Positions 8,510-17,560 of a stretch of DNA of 64,000 nt are shown here, in pieces. How positions within the stretch are numbered: position 1 is the stretch's first letter; every line of letters starts with the position of its first letter. Origin of the DNA: an uncultured Porphyromonadaceae bacterium (GTDB lineage: Bacteria > Bacteroidota > Bacteroidia > Bacteroidales > Muribaculaceae); assembly GCA_947176915.1 (NCBI GenBank), contig CAMWSM010000004.1, forward strand, positions 1 through 64,000, in the 5' to 3' direction. Under the pieces are notes generated by a model. That model did not search any database and had not been told where the DNA came from. It saw nothing but the letters and a program-made list of their open reading frames with translations. The position numbers and the translations under genes were made by a program.

Positions 8510-10207
8510 ATGAATGACACAAAACACTCCATGACGGTAGCTGAGCAGGTTGTGGATCAATTGGCAAACTCGGGAGTTGAGCATATTTATGCGATTACCG
8601 GCGACAGCCTCAATGCCCTTACAGACGCTATTACCAAAGATGGAAGAATAAAGTTTATCCATGTGAGAAATGAGGAGGCTGCTGCTTTTGCCGCCAGTGC
8701 AGAGGCTCAATTGACCGGCAGGCTGGCGGCTTGTGCCGGGAGCAGCGGACCGGGTCATGTCCATCTTATAAATGGTCTGTATGATGCACAACGTTCAAAT
8801 GCACCTGTTCTTGCAATTGCTTCCACATGTGCCTCTTCGATGTTTGGAACAGGATATTTTCAAGAGACAAACCCAACACTTTTGTTCTCTAACTGTACTG
8901 TTTATAATGAAATGGCAGTTACGCCTCAGCAGGTGCCCAGCATGCTTCATGGAGCGATGCAGACAGCCGTGGCAAGAGGAGGGGTTGGAGTTGTCGGTCT
9001 GCCGGCTGACGTAATAACTCAAACCGCTGCCAAAGATGGCGCCTCTATTGTACCTTCCTATACTGAAAGGCTCCCTCGGCCTTCAGAAGAAGAAATTGAG
9101 GAAGCCGCGCGGTTATTGAACGATGCCAGTACGGTGGCTATTTTTGCCGGACATGGTGCCACTGACGCAGCCGAACTTGTAAAAGAGTTGGCTGACGTTC
9201 TGAAGGCACCGGTGGTTACGTCCTATAAATCTCAGATGGAGATGACCCGTGACATGCCTAACTATGTCGGCCACATGGGTTATCTTGGAATGTGGTCGGC
9301 AGAAAAGGCAATAGCAAATGCGGATGTTGTGCTCATCCTTGGGACTAACTTCCCATATCCCGGATTTTTCCCTACTGAAAAAAGAAGCATTCAGGTTGAC
9401 GTCAGGGCTGAAAGACTTGGAAAACGAGCCAATCTGCAACTGGGAGTCCGCTCTGATTCCAAACTATTTATTGAGGCATTATTGCCGAAATTACAGAAGA
9501 AGGTGAATGATTCTTTCTTGAAAACCGCACTGGATGATTGGTCAGCCATCAAGGTCAAAATGCAAGAACCGGTATTAAATCCGGGCAAGAATTATTGTAT
9601 TCGTCCGGAATATATGCTTTCTCTTCTGGACAAACTTGCTTCAGAGGACTGCATTGTAGCTGTGGATACAGGAATGAATAATGTATGGACAAGCCATTAT
9701 CTCACCCCTTCAAAGGGTAGAAAGATGATAGGTTCGTTCACTCACGGGTCAATGGCAAATGCATTGCCAATGGCTATTGGCGCAGCAGTGTCAAATCCCG
9801 GGAAACAAATAATATCCTTATCCGGAGACGGAGGACTTGCAATGCTGATGGGAGAGATGCTTACTGTGATCCAATACCAATTGCCTGTAAAAATATTGGT
9901 AGCCGATAATAGGGCTTTGGCATTCGTAAAATGGGAGATGGAACTTGCAGATTATTCTCCAAGTGAAGTAAATCTTGTTAATCCAGATTTTGCGGCTGTA
10001 GCTCAAGCCATGGGTTATCAGGCAGAGACGGTCAGTGATCCCTCCGAGCTTGAACCTGCCATGAAGCGCTGGTTGTCAGCTGAGGGACCCGCACTACTTT
10101 CCGTTACTACTGATACTGACGCAGCATCGTTCACATTCAGCCAAGAATTGATGGAGAAAGGAGCACCGGGAAATGTACTTTCCAATTTTATGGCACCGGG
10201 AATATAA
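8510..10207 (+). CDS. poxB: PoxB-like thiamine-diphosphate pyruvate oxidase
   Basis: This 565-residue protein aligns along its length with E. coli pyruvate oxidase: ITGDSLNALTDA, catalytic Glu in RNEEAAAFAASAEAQL (E55), LAACAGSSGPGHVHLINGLYDAQR, SGYFQET-like FGTGYFQETNP, GSFTHGSMANALPMAIGA, and the ThDP/Mg site SGDGGLAMLMGEM. Pyruvate would be oxidatively decarboxylated to acetate and CO2 with electrons passed to quinone. The E. coli C-terminal lipid-binding helix is not recognisable; the protein ends ELMEKGAPGNVLSNFMAPGI. It is monocistronic and ends at a very strong terminator. A related ThDP enzyme of the acetolactate synthase superfamily is the alternative. Confidence 0.87.
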   Translation: MNDTKHSMTVAEQVVDQLANSGVEHIYAITGDSLNALTDAITKDGRIKFIHVRNEEAAAFAASAEAQLTGRLAACAGSSGPGHVHLINGLYDAQRSNAPVLAIASTCASSMFGTGYFQETNPTLLFSNCTVYNEMAVTPQQVPSMLHGAMQTAVARGGVGVVGLPADVITQTAAKDGASIVPSYTERLPRPSEEEIEEAARLLNDASTVAIFAGHGATDAAELVKELADVLKAPVVTSYKSQMEMTRDMPNYVGHMGYLGMWSAEKAIANADVVLILGTNFPYPGFFPTEKRSIQVDVRAERLGKRANLQLGVRSDSKLFIEALLPKLQKKVNDSFLKTALDDWSAIKVKMQEPVLNPGKNYCIRPEYMLSLLDKLASEDCIVAVDTGMNNVWTSHYLTPSKGRKMIGSFTHGSMANALPMAIGAAVSNPGKQIISLSGDGGLAMLMGEMLTVIQYQLPVKILVADNRALAFVKWEMELADYSPSEVNLVNPDFAAVAQAMGYQAETVSDPSELEPAMKRWLSAEGPALLSVTTDTDAASFTFSQELMEKGAPGNVLSNFMAPGI

Positions 10208-10221
10208 GAAAGTGCTGGAAA

Positions 10222-10271
10222 TAATAAATCCGGGCTGCTGGAATATTTATTCCAGCAGCCCGGATTTATTA
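10222..10271. terminator. Bidirectional terminator between poxB and dsbD
   Basis: A perfect 24-bp stem (10222-10245 with 10248-10271) has a two-base loop and an AT-rich base flanking a GC-rich core CCGGGCTGCTGG. It serves both convergent genes. Confidence 0.9.
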
Positions 10272-10287
10272 TGAATGTTTTATTGAT

Positions 10288-12315
10288 TTATTTCTTATAG
10301 TTTTCGACTCCTTGACGGAGGAATGATCGGTAAGCGGGAATATCCTCTTTATAAACGAATGCCGGTGCTAACGGACGTGCATTCTCATCTACGATAACAT
10401 GAAAAGGCTGAGCGTTAGCTCCAAATTTTGAGCGCTGAAGATAACTCCATTTATCCCCGTAAGTACGAAGAGTTCTTTCAGTGCCATCCTTTTCTTTCAC
10501 CTTAATTGTCTCCGGAAGAGGCTTTTTGTCATCCACCATCAGTGTTACAAGAACAAAATCATTATCAATGGATTTTTTTACTTCTGAGTCTGTCCATACT
10601 GCGGCTTCCATTTTGCGGCAGTTCACGCAGCCATAGCCGGAGAAGTCAAGAAGCACCGGTTTGCCGAGACGTCGGGCAAGTTTCATGCCCTCCTCGAAAT
10701 CGTCTACTTGTGCGGTAACATCTCCCTCATAGAGTGAAAAATCCTGAGTTGACAAAGGAGGGGAGAATGCACTGATGCTTTTGAGCGGTGCTCCCCAAAG
10801 ACCGGGAAGCATGTAGACTGCAAAAGCAAGAGAGATGCATGCGAGCATGAAACGGGGCACACCGACTTTCTCAACCTCATCATCATGCGGGAAGCGAAGT
10901 TTCCCGAGAAGATACACACCCAGCAGAGCAAAGATTACAATCCACAAAGACAAGAAGACTTCACGATCCAGTATTCTCCATCCATAAGCCAGATCTGCAA
11001 CAGAAAGGAATTTGAGAGCAAGAGCGAGTTCAAGGAACCCAAGAACGACCTTAACTGTATTCATCCATCCTCCACTTTTTGGCATTGCCTTCAGCATAGT
11101 GGGGAACATGGCAAAAATTGAAAAAGGGAGAGCAAGAGCAATTGCAAATCCTAACATACCGATTGCTGGAGAAATAAAATTGGATGTAGCAGCAGCTTCG
11201 ACCAATAGTGTGCCTATAATCGGACCTGTACATGAGAATGAAACAAGACAAAGGGTGAATGCCATAAAAAATATGGAGAGATAGCCTGTGGTGCTGTCCA
11301 CCTTGGAATCCATCTTATTAGTCCAGGAAGAGGGCAGAGTGAGTTCAAAGCCTCCCATGAATGAGACTGCAAAAATGACAAGAAGAATGAAGAATGCGAT
11401 ATTGAAACCTGCACTTGTGGCAAGTTCGTTCAATGCTGAGGCTCCGAAAAGAGCTGTAACTATAAGTCCAAGTCCGACATATATCACTATTATGGATAAA
11501 CCATACATCGCAGCTGTGGCTACGGATTTCTTTTTTGTCTTATTCTGCTTAAGGAAGAAACTTACAGTCATTGGAATCATAGGCCAAACGCAAGGAGTAA
11601 CCAAAGCGATCAGACCTCCAATAAAACCGGCAAGAAAGATGTAGAGAAGCGAGCGTGTCTGTTGAGAAGGATCGTCAGAAAAAACTTTCAATTCCGCTTC
11701 CACGTTTTCCCACCATGAATCATCTGCAGGGGATATGCCTGAATTGTTGACTGCCGGCAGCAGTGGGTCTTCGGAAGATTGGAGAGAATCGGTCATTTCT
11801 GCCAACTTTTGAGAAGCGGCTTCTTCAAGAGATTCAGGCTTATTATCCTCCGGGAGGGGAGATGTTTCTACTACAGGAGCTTTCCCGGAAAAAGAATGAG
11901 AAGCAAACACGGGAATGCACCCCATGTCATTACACGTCTGCCCTTTTATTTCCCAATCAATAGAAAAAGTCGGATCAATTGCCTTAAGCGGCTGGGTAAA
12001 GGATACAGTACCGGTGTAAAAATGCTGGTCAACCTCAAAAATTTCGTCATACTCCTTTATATAAGGTTTATTAACTTTGGGCTGTCCGTCTAATTTACAT
12101 CCTTTTAGTTCAAAATGAAACTCCAGAGGATTTGATCCTCCGGCAGGGTTATCAAGACTGAAGAGATGATAGCCTGACTCAATTCTGGCAGTTGCTTCCA
12201 CAGAAGGGTGAGGGGTATTGTCTCCAATGAGTCTGAAAGACCATGTAACCCCATCTTGAGCCCATATCATAAAGGCTGATAGGAGCAAAGAAAGAGTAAT
12301 GAGATATTTTTTCAT
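10288..12315 (-). CDS. dsbD: Thiol:disulfide interchange protein DsbD
   Basis: This 675-residue protein has all three DsbD modules. A signal peptide (to about residue 19) leads to the periplasmic alpha domain with a cysteine pair in QTCNDMGCIPV. An eight-helix transmembrane domain follows, with redox cysteines in LVTPCVWPMIP and SFSCTGPIIGT. The C-terminal thioredoxin domain carries CVNC in DFSGYGCVNCRKME. It would carry electrons from cytoplasmic thioredoxin across the membrane to periplasmic reductases and cytochrome maturation. All six cysteines are intact. The gene stands alone and is convergent with poxB. Confidence 0.93.
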   Translation of the reverse strand: MKKYLITLSLLLSAFMIWAQDGVTWSFRLIGDNTPHPSVEATARIESGYHLFSLDNPAGGSNPLEFHFELKGCKLDGQPKVNKPYIKEYDEIFEVDQHFYTGTVSFTQPLKAIDPTFSIDWEIKGQTCNDMGCIPVFASHSFSGKAPVVETSPLPEDNKPESLEEAASQKLAEMTDSLQSSEDPLLPAVNNSGISPADDSWWENVEAELKVFSDDPSQQTRSLLYIFLAGFIGGLIALVTPCVWPMIPMTVSFFLKQNKTKKKSVATAAMYGLSIIVIYVGLGLIVTALFGASALNELATSAGFNIAFFILLVIFAVSFMGGFELTLPSSWTNKMDSKVDSTTGYLSIFFMAFTLCLVSFSCTGPIIGTLLVEAAATSNFISPAIGMLGFAIALALPFSIFAMFPTMLKAMPKSGGWMNTVKVVLGFLELALALKFLSVADLAYGWRILDREVFLSLWIVIFALLGVYLLGKLRFPHDDEVEKVGVPRFMLACISLAFAVYMLPGLWGAPLKSISAFSPPLSTQDFSLYEGDVTAQVDDFEEGMKLARRLGKPVLLDFSGYGCVNCRKMEAAVWTDSEVKKSIDNDFVLVTLMVDDKKPLPETIKVKEKDGTERTLRTYGDKWSYLQRSKFGANAQPFHVIVDENARPLAPAFVYKEDIPAYRSFLRQGVENYKK

Positions 12316-12661
12316 TGCTGATGAAAGGTAATAGATATATTAAAGATTACTGATTTATTAATTTTTTGCTAAATTACAAAATCTTGGAGTAGTTTCCAAA
12401 CTTGTTACGAATAAAAAGAGAATAAAAAAGGCATATCAGAAAGGAGCAAAGAATTAATCAGAGCCATAAAATATGAAAAAATTTTCAAAATGATGTTGAG
12501 TTTTTAAGAAGATATGTGTCTATATTGTGTATGAATAAAAGAAACGACATAGAATTGAGAGAAAAATGGAATTTGTCGTTTTAAGTATATTTACTAATTT
12601 TGCAGTGAATAGGAGTGCTTCGCACTATCGTTGCGCCTCATTTTTTCTCTAATCATTCTTT
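12316..12661. other. 346-base divergent intergenic region dsbD/lipA
   Basis: It contains a strong lipA promoter (12572-12602). No match to the -7 consensus was found for dsbD on the minus strand. Nothing else was recognised. Confidence 0.5.
12572..12602 (+). promoter_or_regulatory. lipA promoter
   Basis: TTTG (12572-12575), 19 bases, then TAATTTTG (12595-12602): both Bacteroidales promoter boxes at consensus spacing, with a leader of about 55 bases. Confidence 0.75.
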
Positions 12662-13546
12662 ATGAAACCTATAGATAAGATGACCGAAAATAATACCAAA
12701 GCTGATTACAGAAGAAAACCTGATTGGCTGAAGATAAAACTCCCACGCGGATTCAAAACCAGTCAAGTGATAGGTCTTCTTAATGAGAAGAATCTTCATA
12801 CAATTTGCAGTAGCGGAATGTGTCCGAACAGGGCAGAATGTTGGGGAAACGGCACGGCTACATTTATGATTGGTGGAAATATATGTACACGCAATTGTCG
12901 TTTCTGCAATGTGCCGCATGGCAAACCTTTGCCTCTTGAAGAAAAAGAGTTGGATGATATAGTGGAGTCCATTATTCAACTCAAATTAAGACATGTCGTG
13001 ATAACTTCGGTTGATCGCGATGATCTTCCTGATTTAGGAGCGGCACATTGGGCGAAAATGATCCGAAAAATAAAGGAATTTTGTCCGGGTGTAACTATGG
13101 AGGTTCTAATCCCGGATTTTCAGGGAAGATTGGAGTTAATTGATAGAATTATTGCAGAAAAGCCGGATGTCATATCGCATAATCTTGAAACTGTAAGACG
13201 ACTGACTCCTGAAGTCAGAACTTTTGCAACATACGATAATTCTTTGAAGGTGATCGAAAGAATTGCCCAAAGCGGCATTCGCAGCAAATCTGGAATAATG
13301 TTAGGATTAGGGGAAACACGCGATGAAATATTTCAGACAATGGAGGATTTGCTGAGTGCAGGATGTGAAGTGATGACTATCGGACAGTATCTCCAACCCG
13401 CAAAGACCAATTATCCTCTTCAGGAATATATCCATCCTGATACATTTGCTGAATACGGGAGAATCGGGAAGGAGATGGGCTTCAGGCATATTGAGAGCAG
13501 TCCTATGGTTAGATCCAGTTATCATGCCGAACGCCATGTCTACTAA
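12662..13546 (+). CDS. lipA: Lipoyl synthase
   Basis: This 294-residue radical SAM enzyme inserts two sulfurs into octanoyl groups on lipoyl domains. The auxiliary 4Fe-4S cluster ligands are C49, C54 and C60 in ICSSGMCPNRAEC, and the radical SAM cluster uses C75, C79 and C82 (CTRNCRFC). The C-terminal serine ligand lies in SSPMVRSSYHA. It is the first gene of a two-gene unit with lipB, which it overlaps by 11 bases, and is driven by the promoter at 12572. Assignment is certain. Confidence 0.97.
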   Translation: MKPIDKMTENNTKADYRRKPDWLKIKLPRGFKTSQVIGLLNEKNLHTICSSGMCPNRAECWGNGTATFMIGGNICTRNCRFCNVPHGKPLPLEEKELDDIVESIIQLKLRHVVITSVDRDDLPDLGAAHWAKMIRKIKEFCPGVTMEVLIPDFQGRLELIDRIIAEKPDVISHNLETVRRLTPEVRTFATYDNSLKVIERIAQSGIRSKSGIMLGLGETRDEIFQTMEDLLSAGCEVMTIGQYLQPAKTNYPLQEYIHPDTFAEYGRIGKEMGFRHIESSPMVRSSYHAERHVY

Positions 13547-14243
13547 CAATAGCGGCTGCCTTAAGGTGATAGATCTTGGGTTGCTTGATTATAGAGAGGC
13601 GTGGACTTTTCAACATACTCTATTTGATGGGATGGTGGAAAAGAAGAAAGGTGGGATAAAGCCGGAGAAGGAATATCTAATAATAGTAGAACATCCTCCG
13701 GTGATTACTCTCGGACGACATGCACACCAAGAAAATGTGCTATTGTCTTCTGATGCTTTACGAGAGAGAGGAATCGAAGTTTTTGAAATTGAGCGAGGGG
13801 GGGATGTAACCTTTCATGCCCCCGGTCAACTTGTGGCATATCCGATTTTAGATCTTGAGCAGCATCATCTCGGTGTGAAAGATTATGTGTGGCATCTTGA
13901 AGAGGCGGTGATCCTAACAATAGCGCATTACGGAATAAAAGGGGAGAGGATAGAGGGAGCATCCGGAGTATGGATTGGAAAGGGTGGAGACAAGGAGAGA
14001 AAGATTTGCGCTTTGGGTGTAAAATGCAGCAGGTTCTGCACTATGCACGGCCTGGCTTTGAATGTCAATACGGATTTGAGTGGATTCAATGCAATAAATC
14101 CTTGCGGGTTTATTGACCGAGGAGTAACTTCCATCGCTAAAGAAACCGGCAAGGATATGGATTTTGAAGAGGTAAAAAGTATTTTTATCAAGGAATTCAG
14201 TGCTCTTTTCCAGCCTCATACTCTCTTTCAAGGAAGACCTTGA
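13536..14243 (+). CDS. lipB: Octanoyltransferase LipB
   Basis: This 235-residue protein moves octanoate from acyl carrier protein to lipoyl domains, supplying the substrate of LipA. It shows RGGDVTFHAPGQLVAYPI (the RGG-x(4)-HxPGQ signature), the lysine of ALGVKCSR and the catalytic cysteine in INPCGF. The frame is open back to 13446, but the ATG at 13536 (or 13524) inside the end of lipA is chosen because homologous sequence begins at KVIDLGLLDYREAW. Its 3' end overlaps the convergent mlaF gene by 47 bases (14197-14243), with no terminator visible between them. Confidence 0.95.
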   Translation: MSTNNSGCLKVIDLGLLDYREAWTFQHTLFDGMVEKKKGGIKPEKEYLIIVEHPPVITLGRHAHQENVLLSSDALRERGIEVFEIERGGDVTFHAPGQLVAYPILDLEQHHLGVKDYVWHLEEAVILTIAHYGIKGERIEGASGVWIGKGGDKERKICALGVKCSRFCTMHGLALNVNTDLSGFNAINPCGFIDRGVTSIAKETGKDMDFEEVKSIFIKEFSALFQPHTLFQGRP

Positions 14244-14979
14244 CTTCCTGAAATAGTTTGGAAGCGAAAACAAAATCGTTAAGCGACTGACTTGTGCTTC
14301 TGAAAATTGTTCTGTCGTTGCCAATCCAGTCGCAATGTCCTTTATTGATAAAAACAATTTTCTCGCCAATACCCAAGACAGAGTTCATGTCATGGGTATT
14401 GATAATTGTTGTCATGCCATATTCATGAGTAATGTCGCTGAGAAGCTCATCTATAAGAATTGATGTTCGTGGATCAAGACCGGAGTTCGGTTCATCACAG
14501 AATAAGTATTTGGGGTTGAGTGCTATGGCACGAGCGATAGCAACACGTTTCTGCATACCTCCCGAAATTTCAGAAGGATATTTGGCATCAGCATTCACCA
14601 GCCCAACCCTATTGATGCAAAAATGTGCTCGTTCAAGTTGTTCTTCATGAGAAAGCGGGCTGAACATCTTAAGAGGAAACATGACATTGCCGAGCACAGT
14701 TTCATTATCAAAGAGGGCGGACCCTTGAAAAAGCATCCCTATTTCCATTCTCAGTTTTTTCTTTTCCTGAGCATTCATGTTACGGAATTTTCTTCCATCA
14801 TAAAGGATTTCCCCCACCTCGGGACTGAGAAGTCCTATCAGGCATTTCATGAAAACAGTTTTTCCGGAGCCGCTTTGTCCGATTATGAGATTGGTCTTTC
14901 CTGTGTCAAAGGTTGCTGATATATCATATAATACCTGTTGACCGTCAAACCATTTGGATACGTTTTTAGCTTCAATCAT
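14197..14979 (-). CDS. mlaF: MlaF-like phospholipid ABC transporter ATPase
   Basis: This 260-residue ATPase powers the MlaE permease that moves phospholipids between the inner and outer membranes. Walker A is GQSGSGKT, the signature ISGGMQKRVAIARAIA, Walker B YLFCDEPNSGLDP, and the switch histidine is in INTHDM. The C-terminal 40-50 residues are charged. It follows mlaE by 46 bases on the same strand. The MCE protein (MlaD) that usually completes the complex is not in this window: the next gene downstream is lipB on the other strand. Confidence 0.9.
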   Translation of the reverse strand: MIEAKNVSKWFDGQQVLYDISATFDTGKTNLIIGQSGSGKTVFMKCLIGLLSPEVGEILYDGRKFRNMNAQEKKKLRMEIGMLFQGSALFDNETVLGNVMFPLKMFSPLSHEEQLERAHFCINRVGLVNADAKYPSEISGGMQKRVAIARAIALNPKYLFCDEPNSGLDPRTSILIDELLSDITHEYGMTTIINTHDMNSVLGIGEKIVFINKGHCDWIGNDRTIFRSTSQSLNDFVFASKLFQEVKVFLEREYEAGKEH

Positions 14980-15025
14980 CTTTGTTAAGGGAATAGAATG
15001 ATTTAAAATTATCTTAAGCTCCGGA

Positions 15026-15772
15026 TTATTGCAAGAGCATTTTAGTGAGTATTACGTCGGCCAGAAGAATAAGGATTGAACTGGAGACCACAGCCTTCGT
15101 GCTTGCCTGACCAACTTCAAGGGCTCCTCCTTTAACATAATAGCCATAATAGGCAGCCACACTTGCTATGATATATGCAAAAACGACTGTCTTAATAATG
15201 CCATACCACACGTACCATTCGTTGAAAAAGGATTGGATTCCGAATACATAATTCTCAACAGAAATCATAGATGTAAACTCGGCTATGAACCAGCCTCCCA
15301 CCAAGCCCATGAACATTGATAGCACACAAAGTACGGGGACAAAGAGCACAAAGCCTATGACTTTTGGCAACACAATAAAGTTTGCCGAATTTATACCCAT
15401 GATGTCGAGTGCATCGATCTGTTCAGTTACTCTCATAGTGCCAATCTCGGAGGCTATGTTACTGCCAACTTTGCCGGCAAGGATAAGAGACATCATTGAA
15501 GATGAAAATTCCAATAGAAGAATTTCACGGGTAGCGAGACCGGTGGAGTAGGATGGAATCAGGGGAGAGACGATATTGATGGTCATCTGAATAGTGATTA
15601 CGGCTCCAATAAAGAGCGAAATGATAATGACCAAAGGTATGGAGTCAACTCCGAGTTTGCTTATCTCCAGGACAAGGCGTTGAAAAAAAACTTTCCACTT
15701 GTCGGGAGACCGGAACACCTGGGTCATGAATAGGCAGTATTTGCCAAAGGATTTTATTGAAGATACTAACAT
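15026..15772 (-). CDS. mlaE: MlaE-like lipid ABC transporter permease
   Basis: This 248-residue integral membrane protein belongs to the MlaE family. Landmarks are VIIISLFIGAVITIQ, the amphipathic EIGTMRVTEQIDALDIMGI motif that is diagnostic of the family, and about five to six membrane segments. It is the permease partner of MlaF and first gene of the pair. A minus-strand -7 element (TAATTTTG) lies at 15833-15840, 61 bases ahead of the start codon. Confidence 0.93.
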   Translation of the reverse strand: MLVSSIKSFGKYCLFMTQVFRSPDKWKVFFQRLVLEISKLGVDSIPLVIIISLFIGAVITIQMTINIVSPLIPSYSTGLATREILLLEFSSSMMSLILAGKVGSNIASEIGTMRVTEQIDALDIMGINSANFIVLPKVIGFVLFVPVLCVLSMFMGLVGGWFIAEFTSMISVENYVFGIQSFFNEWYVWYGIIKTVVFAYIIASVAAYYGYYVKGGALEVGQASTKAVVSSSILILLADVILTKMLLQ

Positions 15773-15832
15773 CTTATGAATTTTAATTAATTCAGAAATG
15801 GAAATTTAATTCCTTAGACTGAAAAGATAGTG

Positions 15833-15840
15833 CAAAATTA
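15833..15840 (-). promoter_or_regulatory. -7 promoter element of mlaE
   Basis: On the minus strand it reads TAATTTTG, a full consensus match. No clear -33 TTTG was found. Confidence 0.55.
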
Positions 15841-15965
15841 ATAAAAAAACAATAAAAAAACTTTTTGAGAGAAGAGATAAGGTGGAAGTAATGGATTTTT
15901 CTTTCGATAGAGTCAATCGAAACCATGACATCATATATATTATTATCGGATAAAGGGAAATAAAG

Positions 15966-15996
15966 TTTGCTTGCAAAGCGAATTTTTATTAATTTT
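15966..15996 (+). promoter_or_regulatory. udk operon promoter
   Basis: TTTG (15966-15969), 19 bases, then TAATTTTA (15989-15996), one mismatch from the -7 consensus. It lies 30 bases before the udk ATG. Confidence 0.65.
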
Positions 15997-16025
15997 ACCA
16001 AAAAATAATCCAATAGCGATAAAAT

Positions 16026-16634
16026 ATGCTTGTAATCGGAATTGCCGGGGGAACCGGCTCGGGTAAGACTACGGTTGTGAGGAAGATTATCGAATCTCTT
16101 CCCAAGGATGAAGTAACAGTGATTCCACAGGACTGTTACTACAAGGATAATGCGCATATACCTCTTGAAGAACGTCTCAAAATGAATTATGATGAGCCGG
16201 CTTCAATTGAATGGAGTCTTCTTTGCAAGCAGTTGATGGAACTTAAGGAGGGAAAGTCAGTGGAGATGCCCACTTATGATTTTCTCACTTGCTCACGTTT
16301 AAAGGAAACCACTGCTCTACGTCCAAGAGATGTGGTGGTTGTGGAAGGTATCCTTGTCCTTACGGATAAAGAACTTCGTGATATGATGGATGTGAAGGTT
16401 TTTGTTGATGCGGATGCCGATGAGAGGCTCATAAGGGTAATATCTCGAGATTGTATCGAAAGAGGGAGAACGCCTCAAATGGTTATTGACCGTTATCAGG
16501 AAACCCTTAAACCGATGCATGAGTTATATATAGAGCCAAGTAAACGTTATGCCGACCTTATTATTCCACAAGGAGGGAATAATAAGGTTGCAATAAAATT
16601 GCTGACAGATTATATTCGTTCTTTATTAAGATGA
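16026..16634 (+). CDS. udk: Uridine kinase
   Basis: This 202-residue P-loop kinase phosphorylates uridine and cytidine in pyrimidine salvage. The protein opens with [13 protein letters not shown] (Walker A) and shows [26 protein letters not shown] and VVVEGILVL, all family landmarks. Length is normal. It heads a five-gene run; its stop overlaps the lptB start as ATGA (16631-16634). Confidence 0.96.
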   Translation: MLVIGIAGGTGSGKTTVVRKIIESLPKDEVTVIPQDCYYKDNAHIPLEERLKMNYDEPASIEWSLLCKQLMELKEGKSVEMPTYDFLTCSRLKETTALRPRDVVVVEGILVLTDKELRDMMDVKVFVDADADERLIRVISRDCIERGRTPQMVIDRYQETLKPMHELYIEPSKRYADLIIPQGGNNKVAIKLLTDYIRSLLR

Positions 16635-17560
16635 AAATATTCCCTTTATTCCGAAAGAACAATAAGGAGGAATTAACTCCGGAGGAGCAAGCTGTATCCA
16701 AAGAGATGCAGACAGCTCCTGAACCTGATATGCAAGAAGAGATTATTACTACTGAAACAGAAACGGAAGAGGATAACCATCCGGAAATAGAGGCGGTCTC
16801 TGTGGCTGTTCCGGAAAAGGGAATTCTCCGCACGGATAATCTTGTCAAGAAGTATGGCAAGCGTACAGTAGCCAATCATGTTTCAATAAATGTAACTCAA
16901 GGGGAGATTGTTGGGTTGCTTGGTCCTAATGGTGCCGGAAAAACAACAACTTTCTACATGACCACCGGCTTGATAACTCCTAATGAGGGGAGAATTTTTC
17001 TTGATGATAAGGATATTACAGGTTTCCCTGTATATAAGAGAGCTCAGCTTGGAATCGGCTATCTTGCTCAGGAGGCATCGGTTTTCAGAAAATTGAGTGT
17101 TGAGAACAATATAATGGCAGTGCTTGAAATGACTCCTACTACAAAAGAATATCAAAAAGAGAAACTTGAAAGCCTTATTGCTGAGTTCAGGCTCCAGAAA
17201 GTTAGAAAAAATCTTGGAGATCAGTTATCAGGAGGTGAGCGTAGGCGCACGGAAATAGCCAGATGTCTTGCAATCAATCCTAAATTTATAATGCTTGACG
17301 AGCCTTTTGCCGGAGTCGATCCGATTGCTGTTGAAGATATTCAAGAAATAGTATATAAATTAAAAGAGAAGAATATAGGCATTTTGATTACTGATCATAA
17401 TGCCCCTGAAACTTTGAGTATTACTGATAGGGCTTATCTTCTCTTTGAAGGGAAAATATTATTCCAAGGCACGAGTGAGGAATTGGCTGATAATCCGGTG
17501 GTAAGAGAGAAATATTTAGGACGTAATTTTGTGTTCCGCCGAAAAAAATTTAATATTTGA
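16631..17560 (+). CDS. lptB: LPS export ABC transporter ATPase LptB with N-terminal extension
   Basis: This 309-residue ATPase energises the Lpt bridge that moves lipopolysaccharide to the outer membrane. The ABC domain starts near residue 65: [57 protein letters not shown]. These match LptB closely, including the GVDP D-loop. LptB is normally about 240 residues; here about 63 extra residues precede it, rich in Glu, Pro and Thr (residues 12-62) after a basic hydrophobic start. The in-frame ATG overlapping the udk stop is the only ATG before the domain, so the extension seems real. It overlaps the CPBP gene by an ATGA. Confidence 0.92.
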   Translation: MKIFPLFRKNNKEELTPEEQAVSKEMQTAPEPDMQEEIITTETETEEDNHPEIEAVSVAVPEKGILRTDNLVKKYGKRTVANHVSINVTQGEIVGLLGPNGAGKTTTFYMTTGLITPNEGRIFLDDKDITGFPVYKRAQLGIGYLAQEASVFRKLSVENNIMAVLEMTPTTKEYQKEKLESLIAEFRLQKVRKNLGDQLSGGERRRTEIARCLAINPKFIMLDEPFAGVDPIAVEDIQEIVYKLKEKNIGILITDHNAPETLSITDRAYLLFEGKILFQGTSEELADNPVVREKYLGRNFVFRRKKFNI

